Origin: DATESN01 sp035270785
GTDB taxonomy: Bacteria > Bacillota > Clostridia > Lachnospirales > Lachnospiraceae
Reading direction: 5' to 3'
Length of the DNA: 64,000 nucleotides
NCBI GenBank assembly: GCA_035270785.1
Contig: DATESN010000015.1
Location: 124,001-188,000, forward strand
Shown: positions 49,519 to 57,763 of the stretch, in pieces
Position numbering within the stretch: position 1 is the stretch's first letter
Layout: every line of letters begins with the position of its first letter
Translations under genes and position numbers: made by a program
Notes under the pieces: model-generated
Database searches by the model: none
What the model saw: the letters and a program-made list of their open reading frames with translations, nothing else
Told to the model about the DNA's origin: nothing

Positions 49519-52317
49519 TTAATCCTCGCCTAATTTAAGAGCATTGGTAATTTTCATCCTTTGGATTATTTGCTCAATTACCACTAAACAGAATAATAAG
49601 ACGGCACCAATAATCGAGAAAAGTCGTTTCATATCAGAAGAATCTGTTCTGAGTATCAAAGGTAATATTTGGTTAGAAGTAGCATAAGCCGTTTGAATAA
49701 TAGGTACAAATAAACGTGAAGAAACAAAACCAATTATAGTCCCTGCAAAAATGGAAAAGAGCCCAGAAAATATTTGTTCATTAATTAACATATGTATAAT
49801 TTCACTTTTGCGCATGCCCATTGCTCGTAGGATTCCAAACAATAATTCCCTAGAGCGAATAGACATAATCCAATAGATTAAATATCCGACACCACATAGG
49901 ATGAGTATAATGATAAAACTCATTGTTAAAATACCGTTGGTCCCTTGGAATAAAGTATCATTTCGTATTTCTATTAAATTTGAAGTTCGGTCTGAATAGG
50001 ATTTAATGTTCATTCCTTTTTCTTCAATCCAATCATAAAAGAAATCTGTAGAACCGTTAACATTCATCCAAACTTCATAAGGATAAACACCCCATGAATT
50101 TTGTAAAGTAGCTATGTTACAAATGACAATATAGTTTTCTTTAGTTGTGTAAGTTCCATCAGCTAATAATACGGATTCCAAAGGTATATAGGAGGGCCAA
50201 TAATCCACAAATCCATAAATAGTTCCTGTAACAACCTTGTTATCAACATTTGTAAAAGTAAGTTTATCACCTAAACGATAGTCATACGTATTTTTAAAGT
50301 TAGTTGAAACAATAATGGCATTTGAATCACTAGCTAAAGCATTTAAATAATCATAATAAGGAGAATTAAGTAAATCATTAGAAAGAGTAGTGGTTTCACC
50401 AAACTCTTTGGAATGAATGCCCATAACGGTAATCAGAGGTTTTGTTTTTCCACTAGCTTGCAGGTGGCAATCATTATTTATGATAACTTTTGTTGCCATT
50501 GTAACTTGTGGCAATTCGTTATATTTTCGAAAGTCTGGCTCTATATATGTAAAACTTACAGACGGATCAATAGCAACTAATGATTTATTATCATACCAAA
50601 CCTCTTTAACCATAAGGTCAGTGCTATTAATATAGTTAATATTTGCTTCCCCATTTGCGATAATCGTTCTGGCTACAGTGGCATGAAAGATACCCAGAGC
50701 AACTGTTAATACCATAAATAGCATAGTGAATTGCTGCTTTTTACCAGTTCTAAATGTTTGTAAAAAAGAGGCATAACTAGCAGGTTTCCAATGTGATTTA
50801 CCAGGTAGATAAATTAATTTTACAATAAAAGGTTGAATTCTTAGAAAAAGAAGTCCAAATCCTAATATAAAAAGGGAGGAACTAAAATATAATAATGGGT
50901 CTAGAGAATTACCTGACATTATATTTTCTGATAAAAAGGATAGCTTTTTAGAAAAACTATAATAACCATATAATGAAACAATAATTAATAGGAGATCAAT
51001 AAATAGCCTTTGCCAAAGAGGTTTTTCGCTTCTTGAACGTCGCTGCTTCAAATTCACAATAGAAACATCGCTGTATTTTATAACAGGAATCACTGTAATT
51101 ATAGTGGATACAGCTACTGCAGCAAAACTATACAATAGAACATCTGCTGTTATAGCTGTCTTTAAAGGACTTCGCTGTACAAATTCAAGGAATGCATTGG
51201 ATGAACCGAGAATGTTACAAATGAGCATGCTTAAAGGAAGACCAATGCAAAAACTAATGCCAGATAAAAATAAACTTTGCCAAAAATATAAACGTATAAT
51301 TTGGAACTTCGAGGCTCCACGACTTTTCATCAGTGATATTTCATTTTGCTCCATGGATAACATTTGTCCGGATATCATGAAAAGAAAAGCACAAAGAAGT
51401 ACAAAAACAGGAATTTGTAAAATAAATAAAGTTGCATCAATTCGGTTTTCCTTCTCCAGATAAGTAGTAAGAATTTCAACATAATTGGAAGCAGTTAAAG
51501 TTTTTCCCCAAGTTTTATCATGTAATAAGTTGTCTGTTTGTTCTATCACATGGTTAACTTGTGAGGGGGTAAAGGATTTATAATCGAATAAAACATTCCA
51601 GCTACATCGAGTGTTGTAAATGGATGCATAGTCACCTAAAAATAAATCGGAGAAAATAATTTCAGAAATAATAAATTCATTGTCTAAGGAATCAGGAGTT
51701 TCTTGAAAGTAGTAGTCATTAGCGTTATGTTGCTTGAATACACCAACAATTTTCACTACAATTGGATTACCATCGGGGTCTGTTAGCCTTGTGAATTCCA
51801 TAACTTCGCCTACAAGAAGGTTCATTTTCACCATACAAGCTTCACTAATAATTGCTTCTATATATCCATCATTAGTGATTTGATCCTGGTATAGTTCTCC
51901 AGCAGAAATGTCTATATGATTTGGTAAATTAGTGATACTACCGATTTTCACAGATTTTTCTTCCGTATCATCACGAACCATGTTAGATAAAGCATGGTTC
52001 ATACCCAAACTGTAGTGATCAAAAGTTTCGTAAGTGTCTACGCCTAACTTCGCTGCCACATTGGATATAAGGTTATGTCCAGTTTCAAGACTGGAACCTC
52101 TATCTTTTTGTATTACCAAAGACATAGAAAAGTGTGCAGGCCAAGTTTGAGTAGTATCTTCAAAATTCACAAATTCGTTGGTTAACATTTTTTGAAAAGA
52201 AGCATCTCGATACATAGGGTGGCTTGCCGCAATAGCAATCAACAGTGTATTGCCAATAAGAAGGCACAAAACCATCCATTTTTTATGTAGTAGTTTTTGT
52301 AACATTAATTTAATCAT
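49519..52317 (-). CDS. Large FtsX/MacB-like ABC transporter permease
   Basis: 932 residues. An N-terminal membrane helix (about 11-33) is followed by an extracytoplasmic domain (about 40-285), a group of membrane helices (about 295-470), a second extracytoplasmic domain (about 540-800) and a final group of three helices (about 800-925). FtsX-like helices with QNEISLMKSRGASKFQIIRL and RSRELLFGILRAMGMRKSEI are the two coupling segments. It is thus a tandem fusion of two MacB/FtsX permease halves. Such mechanotransmission transporters move lipids, peptides or work on envelope enzymes; the substrate is unknown. Confidence 0.88.
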   Translation of the reverse strand: MIKLMLQKLLHKKWMVLCLLIGNTLLIAIAASHPMYRDASFQKMLTNEFVNFEDTTQTWPAHFSMSLVIQKDRGSSLETGHNLISNVAAKLGVDTYETFDHYSLGMNHALSNMVRDDTEEKSVKIGSITNLPNHIDISAGELYQDQITNDGYIEAIISEACMVKMNLLVGEVMEFTRLTDPDGNPIVVKIVGVFKQHNANDYYFQETPDSLDNEFIISEIIFSDLFLGDYASIYNTRCSWNVLFDYKSFTPSQVNHVIEQTDNLLHDKTWGKTLTASNYVEILTTYLEKENRIDATLFILQIPVFVLLCAFLFMISGQMLSMEQNEISLMKSRGASKFQIIRLYFWQSLFLSGISFCIGLPLSMLICNILGSSNAFLEFVQRSPLKTAITADVLLYSFAAVAVSTIITVIPVIKYSDVSIVNLKQRRSRSEKPLWQRLFIDLLLIIVSLYGYYSFSKKLSFLSENIMSGNSLDPLLYFSSSLFILGFGLLFLRIQPFIVKLIYLPGKSHWKPASYASFLQTFRTGKKQQFTMLFMVLTVALGIFHATVARTIIANGEANINYINSTDLMVKEVWYDNKSLVAIDPSVSFTYIEPDFRKYNELPQVTMATKVIINNDCHLQASGKTKPLITVMGIHSKEFGETTTLSNDLLNSPYYDYLNALASDSNAIIVSTNFKNTYDYRLGDKLTFTNVDNKVVTGTIYGFVDYWPSYIPLESVLLADGTYTTKENYIVICNIATLQNSWGVYPYEVWMNVNGSTDFFYDWIEEKGMNIKSYSDRTSNLIEIRNDTLFQGTNGILTMSFIIILILCGVGYLIYWIMSIRSRELLFGILRAMGMRKSEIIHMLINEQIFSGLFSIFAGTIIGFVSSRLFVPIIQTAYATSNQILPLILRTDSSDMKRLFSIIGAVLLFCLVVIEQIIQRMKITNALKLGED

Positions 52318-52329
52318 TTATTCTTCCAT

Positions 52330-53475
52330 TTACTCTGTAATAACAGTAGTACCTTCCCCTATGTCTTTTAAAATAAAGTAGTAGGATGAGTTGGATGCTG
52401 CAAATCGAAAATATTTCTTAATAAAAGCACCATTTTCATCAAGAACTGTTAAGTAAGCCTTCTCATTCTCTAAAGTAACCGCATTTCGATCAACAAGAAG
52501 TACATTCTGGAAGGCTCGAATTTCTGCATAAACAGTAAGGCTGTTGCCCATATAAAAGGAGATATCATCGGTATCTAATTTGATTTGGGCTATATCAGTA
52601 GGAAACTCACTAGAAACACAATTTTTAGAGGAACTAATTACGGTGCCAGTAGAAGTTACAATACCTTTATCGGTAGATGTTTCAACGGTGACAGGCATAC
52701 CAGTTAAAAATTGGCCCCCTGTATTATCTACGCTTACCACAAAATCATCATAAGAAGCAATGGAAACGAGAATCCTATTATCATTTAATGTGCTTCCGCT
52801 AGCTATTCCAGTTAATTCCATAACAATTCCATCAACCGGTGATATTATAGTTGTGACATTCAATGCAGCTTGAAGAATTTGTATATCGTCAAATAAATCT
52901 TCACACTCCTTGGTTAATTGAGATTTTTGATAGTCCCAATCAGCACACATCTGCTCATAGATTAATTTATCTTTTGACTTTTCAAGCCCTGACTCAAGTG
53001 TGTAAAGAAATTCGATATATTCTTTTAAAGAAGCTTCTGTTTTAGCTTCTAATGTCGCTAAATGTTCCTTTTTTCGTTTAAGATTAAGCTTTTTTTCCTC
53101 AATATCAATAAGATCTACATCCATGTGCACAATAGCAAGAGTGTCACCTTTGCTAACAAAATCCCATCGTTTTACTTTAAATTCATCAAAAATCATTGTT
53201 CCATGTTCTACCTTACAAAAAACATTTGTCGGAATCGTAAGGTAAGAAGAACCTTTTAGCTGTATAGTGTTTGTAAAATCGCCAATAAAGACTTCTGAAG
53301 TCTTATAGGTATTTGGGGAATCTTTTGTAGAATTATTAAGAAGAGTCGTCTCTTTACTGTCATTACTTTTCGAAGTAGAATTGAACAATGCCTTTTTTCC
53401 ACAGGAAGTAAGGGATGTTACTGTTAATATAAGAAAAGCGAATAGGAACAGTGTTTTCTTTTTATTTACCCACAT
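52330..53475 (-). CDS. Membrane-fusion (HlyD/MacA-like) adaptor lipoprotein 3
   Basis: 381 residues from the ATG at 53475, which has GGAAGGGG nine bases ahead; an earlier ATG at 53502 has no site. The signal sequence ends in lipobox LTSC. Two lipoyl/barrel-sandwich halves (about 75-120 and 210-250) flank a helical hairpin (about 120-200; KKLNLKRKKEHLATLEAKTE), and a beta-barrel domain follows, as in MacA-type adaptors. It overlaps the preceding adaptor gene by 14 bases. It should link the FtsX-like permease to an extracytoplasmic target. Confidence 0.85.
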   Translation of the reverse strand: MWVNKKKTLFLFAFLILTVTSLTSCGKKALFNSTSKSNDSKETTLLNNSTKDSPNTYKTSEVFIGDFTNTIQLKGSSYLTIPTNVFCKVEHGTMIFDEFKVKRWDFVSKGDTLAIVHMDVDLIDIEEKKLNLKRKKEHLATLEAKTEASLKEYIEFLYTLESGLEKSKDKLIYEQMCADWDYQKSQLTKECEDLFDDIQILQAALNVTTIISPVDGIVMELTGIASGSTLNDNRILVSIASYDDFVVSVDNTGGQFLTGMPVTVETSTDKGIVTSTGTVISSSKNCVSSEFPTDIAQIKLDTDDISFYMGNSLTVYAEIRAFQNVLLVDRNAVTLENEKAYLTVLDENGAFIKKYFRFAASNSSYYFILKDIGEGTTVITE

Positions 53476-54610
53476 ATACAACATCCCCTTCCAGAAGTCC
53501 ATCTAGGATTTCAGTATTATATCCATCACTAATTCCAATTTCGACATTCACTTTTGTTTTTACGTTATCAATTATTTTTGATACGTAAGTACCAAGGCTA
53601 TCCCTGTAAATAGCAGAAGCAGGAACGGATAAAACATTTGTCTTTTCATCAGAAATAACAATGACAATTGCAAACATACCAAGTTGAATTTGATCATCCA
53701 TATTATCTATTGTGAAAGTGGATATAGGAGTTTCGCCTTTCATTTTCATAGATGATAAAACGGCTGGGTCATAAGGAATATAGGTGAGATTATATTCTTT
53801 ATCACCAATACGAGCATAAATTCTATCGCTAGAGTTAGCAATGGTTTCGCTTATATACTCACATTGAACAACAAGATTATTGGTATCAGCATATGCAACA
53901 ACAGGTTTTGTAGCATCTATGTAGTCTCCTGTTTTATAGGTTTGTAAAGATATAACAGTCCCATCAAAAGGTGCAACAATAACGTTGATACCAAGTTTCT
54001 TCTTAAGAGTTTCAATATTTCGTTGTTGATTTGCATTATCTATTGTAAAAAGTTTAATATATTGATTTAATTGAATTTTTTTCCTTTCAATAGATGCTTT
54101 TTTATCATCTATTTGTAGCCTCAAATATTCCATATCGAAATAGCTTCTATGGTCATTTTTATAGGCATTTTCAAGGGAAAGATTCATAATATCTAAATCA
54201 TAGTTACTGATAGCTAAGTCATTTTCTTTTTTAGCTTTTTCGTAGGTATAGCTAGTAAGAAAATATTCATAGTTCTTTTCTAGAACATCTATTTTATCTA
54301 GTAAAGATTTATCATTTATTTTGGCGATAATGGTACCTTTAGAAACATGAGATCCCAAACTTACACAATATTCTAAAAAAGTACCCTCAAAAGGGAAATA
54401 AAGTTCTGTAGTAGAAGGATTCACTTCTCCGTTATAAGCTTTCAATTTGTATATATCTTGCTTTGAAACGGCTACCGTTTGCAAAACCATACCGATTGGA
54501 TCTTTTAACATAGTTTCTTCTATATTATTCGTAGCACCTTCTTCTGCTTTACAAGCAGTCAAAATAGTTATTAAAAAAATTAACATTAAAATCAAAAATT
54601 TCTTCTTCAC
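53462..54610 (-). CDS. Membrane-fusion (HlyD/MacA-like) adaptor lipoprotein 2
   Basis: 382 residues from a GTG at 54610 with AAGGAGG eight bases upstream; the GTG at 54619 sits within the ribosome site. Signal peptide with lipobox ILTAC. A helical hairpin (about 110-200) separates two barrel-sandwich halves (GTFLEYCVSLGSHVSKGTII and VIVAPFDGTVISLQTYKTGD); the end (VKVEIGISDGYNTEILDGLLEGDVVYVG) is the membrane-proximal domain typical of MacA/AcrA adaptors. It is the second of three non-identical adaptors in the operon. Confidence 0.87.
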   Translation of the reverse strand: MKKKFLILMLIFLITILTACKAEEGATNNIEETMLKDPIGMVLQTVAVSKQDIYKLKAYNGEVNPSTTELYFPFEGTFLEYCVSLGSHVSKGTIIAKINDKSLLDKIDVLEKNYEYFLTSYTYEKAKKENDLAISNYDLDIMNLSLENAYKNDHRSYFDMEYLRLQIDDKKASIERKKIQLNQYIKLFTIDNANQQRNIETLKKKLGINVIVAPFDGTVISLQTYKTGDYIDATKPVVAYADTNNLVVQCEYISETIANSSDRIYARIGDKEYNLTYIPYDPAVLSSMKMKGETPISTFTIDNMDDQIQLGMFAIVIVISDEKTNVLSVPASAIYRDSLGTYVSKIIDNVKTKVNVEIGISDGYNTEILDGLLEGDVVYVGK

Positions 54611-54627
54611 TGAAATCACCTCCTTAC

Positions 54628-55731
54628 TTATCTTAGAATCACAAGATCACCTTCAGCTAATCCATCTATTATTTCAGCATAATCATTACCTAATAGTCCT
54701 ACTGTAACAAATTGTTGTGTCCTCACCCCGTCTTTATCAAGAGTATAGACATAATATTTTTCATCAGCCATATGTAAAACACCTTTATTAATATAAAGAA
54801 CGTTACTACGTTCATCCAAAACCAGTTGAATCACACCTGCCGTATTAATAATTAGTTGGAGATCCGGTTCTACAAGCTGAAAAGACATCTTACCATTCAA
54901 AGAATCCGTGAATACGGGATATGCTTCATAGCCGATGGCTTTTTCGCCATACCCTGTAGTAATTGTTACGGGCTCATTTTCATTAAAATAACTAGCGTAT
55001 TCCAAATTATCAGTAGTGAATGCGCAGTCAGAATCATCAATAATTGTTATTATAGTTTCCTCGGAGACACACAAACTTCCTTCCAGGTTTTGCCTGACAA
55101 AGGAAATAGTTCCATTCATGCTTGCATAAACAAGGCTCTCCACTTTTTTTTGCTGATCTGCATGTAATCTTAGATTTAATATAGAAAGTTTATCTTTATA
55201 ATTTTCTATTTGCAATTGGTAGTTGTTTAGTAATTCTACGGTTGCTTCGTCGTAGGCAAGAAGCTGATTGTATTCCATTGTTACATAATATTCGCGATTC
55301 CTTTTTTCAGCTCTTTCAATTTTGTCAAACTCCATCAGTTCCTTGGTTTGACTAATAAGAAGTGATAGTCGTGCGATTTCATATTCTTCATTTGCAATGT
55401 TGTCGTCTATTCCGTCAATATTCAAGGAAGCAAGCAAAGTTCCGGCCAGGACATAGTCTCCCTTATTCACATAAACATTACTAATAATTTTATCGCTTAC
55501 GGGAAAGGATAGCTGAGCTTCTTTTGTTTGTGCATAAACGCAGTTTACTTTGCCATTTAGAGCAATATCTCCACGTCGAACAACATCCATTGTATATTCG
55601 ATTCCTTTCTCACTTATTGCGACAACTAAATCGTCGGGTTTTTTCTCAATTGGAAATAAGGAACATCCCATTTGCAAAAGAGAAATCATAAATAATAATG
55701 TAAAATATCTAATTTTTTTTCTAATATGCAT
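54628..55731 (-). CDS. Membrane-fusion (HlyD/MacA-like) adaptor lipoprotein 1
   Basis: 367 residues. Signal peptide with lipobox LQMGC (Cys23). The same adaptor plan: barrel-sandwich halves (NVYVNKGDYVLAGTLLASLN and SLVYASMNGTISFVRQNLEG), a central helical hairpin (about 115-200), and a C-terminal domain ending in AEIIDGLAEGDLVIL. It is the first gene of the minus-strand operon; AGGAG lies before the ATG. The three adaptors differ in sequence and could assemble into a mixed hexamer (inference). Confidence 0.87.
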   Translation of the reverse strand: MHIRKKIRYFTLLFMISLLQMGCSLFPIEKKPDDLVVAISEKGIEYTMDVVRRGDIALNGKVNCVYAQTKEAQLSFPVSDKIISNVYVNKGDYVLAGTLLASLNIDGIDDNIANEEYEIARLSLLISQTKELMEFDKIERAEKRNREYYVTMEYNQLLAYDEATVELLNNYQLQIENYKDKLSILNLRLHADQQKKVESLVYASMNGTISFVRQNLEGSLCVSEETIITIIDDSDCAFTTDNLEYASYFNENEPVTITTGYGEKAIGYEAYPVFTDSLNGKMSFQLVEPDLQLIINTAGVIQLVLDERSNVLYINKGVLHMADEKYYVYTLDKDGVRTQQFVTVGLLGNDYAEIIDGLAEGDLVILR

Positions 55732-55909
55732 TTATTATTCTCCTAAGGGGTTATTATAATTTGTCCTAATATATAATAACACTATTTAATAAGGTATACC
55801 TACTACTATTTGCTAGTTTTTATTCACATATTGCCAAATTAGAAGAAAGTACAGTTAATAATACAGTTAAAATTTATTTTTTGATATTTATTTTATAATA
55901 AATTTATAA
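55732..55909. promoter_or_regulatory. Divergent intergenic region between the adaptor operon and hrcA
   Basis: AT-rich, with no gene. It holds the ribosome site of adaptor 1 and a perfect 10-base palindrome, AGGTATACCT (55792-55801), about 60 bases upstream of that start, a possible operator. I could not place a convincing minus-strand promoter. Confidence 0.3.
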
Positions 55910-55938
55910 TTGACATGTTGACAATAGGTGGTTATAGT
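55910..55938 (+). promoter_or_regulatory. Sigma-A promoter of the hrcA-grpE-dnaK-dnaJ operon
   Basis: TTGACA (55910-55915), 17-base spacer, TATAGT (55933-55938). The expected transcription start is about 16 bases ahead of the CIRCE operator. Confidence 0.8.
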
Positions 55939-55960
55939 GATACCTTATGTTAAGAAGGCA

Positions 55961-55987
55961 TTAGCACTCACACGAACAGAGTGCTAA
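55961..55987. promoter_or_regulatory. CIRCE operator
   Basis: TTAGCACTC (55961-55969), 9-base spacer, GAGTGCTAA (55979-55987): an exact match to the CIRCE consensus. HrcA, encoded directly downstream, binds here and represses the heat-shock operon when chaperone capacity is sufficient. Confidence 0.98.
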
Positions 55988-56045
55988 CAAAATAATGAAA
56001 TGCCATGTTGCTACTTCAAAGACCATTGTGGAAGGATGTGATTGC

Positions 56046-57077
56046 GTGCAGTTAGATGATAGAAAAATTAAAATTTTGCAGGCCATCATACGAACTTATC
56101 TTGAAACAGGAGAACCGGTGGGAAGCAGAACAATCTCTAGATACACAGATTTAAATTTAAGTTCAGCAACGATTCGAAATGAAATGGCAGATTTAGAAGA
56201 ACTAGGGTATATTATTCAGCCTCATACTTCAGCAGGAAGAATTCCTTCAGATAAAGGGTATAGACTTTATGTAGATACTATGATGGAACAAAAAGTGCGT
56301 GAAGTAGAAGAAATGAAGGGAATGCTTCTTGAAAAAGAAGGAAAGATGGATCATCTATTGAAGCAAGTAGTAAAAGTACTTGCATCAAATACCAATTATG
56401 CGACTATGATTTCAGCGCCAAGAATGAAGCGTACAAAATTAAAGTTTATTCAGCTTTCCAGGGTGGACTCCAATCAAATTATTGCGGTAATTGTAGCAGA
56501 GGGTAATGTTATTAAAAATCATATCCTTCAGATGGAAGAGTATTTGGATGATGAAACATTATTAAAGTTAAATATTCTCTTGAATACGCAATTAAATGGA
56601 CTATCGATTGATGAAATTAATCTGGAAATGATAGCAGCATTAAAAAAGCAAGCAGGAGTGCATTGTACTATTATAGAAGAAGTGATGAATGTTGTTGCAG
56701 AATCTATAAAGTCAGATGGAGATTTAGAGATATATACAAGTGGAACCAATAATATATTGAAATATCCAGAGCTCTCTGACATTGAAAGTGCTAGTCAGCT
56801 GATTAATACCTTTGAAGAAAAGAAGTTGTTAAATCAATTAGTAATTGAAAATTTGGAAAATGAGAATAATAGTGGCATTCAAGTTTACATTGGGGATGAA
56901 ACTCCCATTCAGTCTATGAAAGATTGTAGTGTAGTAACAGCAACCTATGAATTAGGAGATGGGATGAAGGGTACAATTGGTATTATTGGACCAAAAAGAA
57001 TGGATTATGATAAGGTAGTTGGCACACTTAAGAATTTAATGAATCAGCTAGATACTTTATATAAGAAAAAAGAATAA
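56046..57077 (+). CDS. hrcA: Heat-inducible transcription repressor HrcA
   Basis: 343 residues from GTG 56046 (VQLDDRKIKILQAI), which has GGAAGGA nine bases upstream. An in-frame ATG at 55995 follows the CIRCE element by only 7 bases, has no ribosome site, and would add 17 residues not usual for HrcA. The winged-helix domain (about 1-90) contains TGEPVGSRTISR and SSATIRNEMADLEELGYI; the rest is the GAF-like dimer domain. It represses its own operon through CIRCE. Confidence 0.96.
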   Translation: MQLDDRKIKILQAIIRTYLETGEPVGSRTISRYTDLNLSSATIRNEMADLEELGYIIQPHTSAGRIPSDKGYRLYVDTMMEQKVREVEEMKGMLLEKEGKMDHLLKQVVKVLASNTNYATMISAPRMKRTKLKFIQLSRVDSNQIIAVIVAEGNVIKNHILQMEEYLDDETLLKLNILLNTQLNGLSIDEINLEMIAALKKQAGVHCTIIEEVMNVVAESIKSDGDLEIYTSGTNNILKYPELSDIESASQLINTFEEKKLLNQLVIENLENENNSGIQVYIGDETPIQSMKDCSVVTATYELGDGMKGTIGIIGPKRMDYDKVVGTLKNLMNQLDTLYKKKE

Positions 57078-57092
57078 AGGAGATGAAGATTA

Positions 57093-57722
57093 GTGGAGGA
57101 AATGGAAAACTTAAACGTGGAAGAAATTACAGATCAAGTGGATACAACCAAAACCTGTGGTGAAAATGATGCCATAGTGGATGATGTTGAAATGAGGGAA
57201 TATGATACTATAATGCCTGAATTACGGCAAACAGTCAAAGACGAGAAAGAACATAAAAAACTTAAAAAAGCTGACAAAAAAAGTGATAAACAACAAGAAA
57301 AGATTGTAGAACTTGAGGATAAGGTAAAACGTCAAATTGCAGAATTTGAAAACTTTCGGAAACGTACGGACAAAGAAAAGGCATCCATGTTTGAAATGGG
57401 AGCAAGAAGTATCATTGAAAAGATCCTTCCATTAGTAGACAACTTTGAAAGAGGATTGCAAAGTGTACCAGAAATGGAAAAAGAAAGCCCTTTTGTAGAA
57501 GGCATTCATATGATTTATAAACAATGGATGGAAGAACTTTTGAAACTAGATGTAAAACCGATTGAAGCCCTGGGGAAAGAGTTTAATCCAGAATTTCATA
57601 ATGCAGTAATACAAGTAGAGAGCCAAGAGTTGGAAACAGGAATGATTGCACAAGAATTACAAAAAGGTTATACCTACCGTGACACTGTAGTAAGATACAG
57701 TATGGTTGCAGTAGTACAATAA
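57093..57722 (+). CDS. grpE: Nucleotide exchange factor GrpE
   Basis: 209 residues from GTG 57093, with AAGGAG ahead. An acidic and then lysine-rich N-terminal coiled coil (about 1-100) precedes the conserved EFENFRKRTDKEKASMFEMG and the C-terminal beta-wing (EFNPEFHNAVIQVE). GrpE exchanges ADP for ATP on DnaK. It is 15 bases downstream of hrcA and 41 bases before dnaK, in the usual Firmicute order. Confidence 0.97.
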   Translation: MEEMENLNVEEITDQVDTTKTCGENDAIVDDVEMREYDTIMPELRQTVKDEKEHKKLKKADKKSDKQQEKIVELEDKVKRQIAEFENFRKRTDKEKASMFEMGARSIIEKILPLVDNFERGLQSVPEMEKESPFVEGIHMIYKQWMEELLKLDVKPIEALGKEFNPEFHNAVIQVESQELETGMIAQELQKGYTYRDTVVRYSMVAVVQ

Positions 57723-57763
57723 ATAAGGTCAATCACATTAAAAAAATTTAGGAGGATAAAAAA

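Noticed and set aside
53476..53502. Longer N-terminus for adaptor 3
   Set aside because: It would put nine residues before a normal lipoprotein signal peptide, and the ATG lacks a ribosome site.
55995..56045. ATG start of hrcA just after CIRCE
   Set aside because: No ribosome site, and it adds 17 residues not typical of HrcA; GTG 56046 has GGAAGGA.
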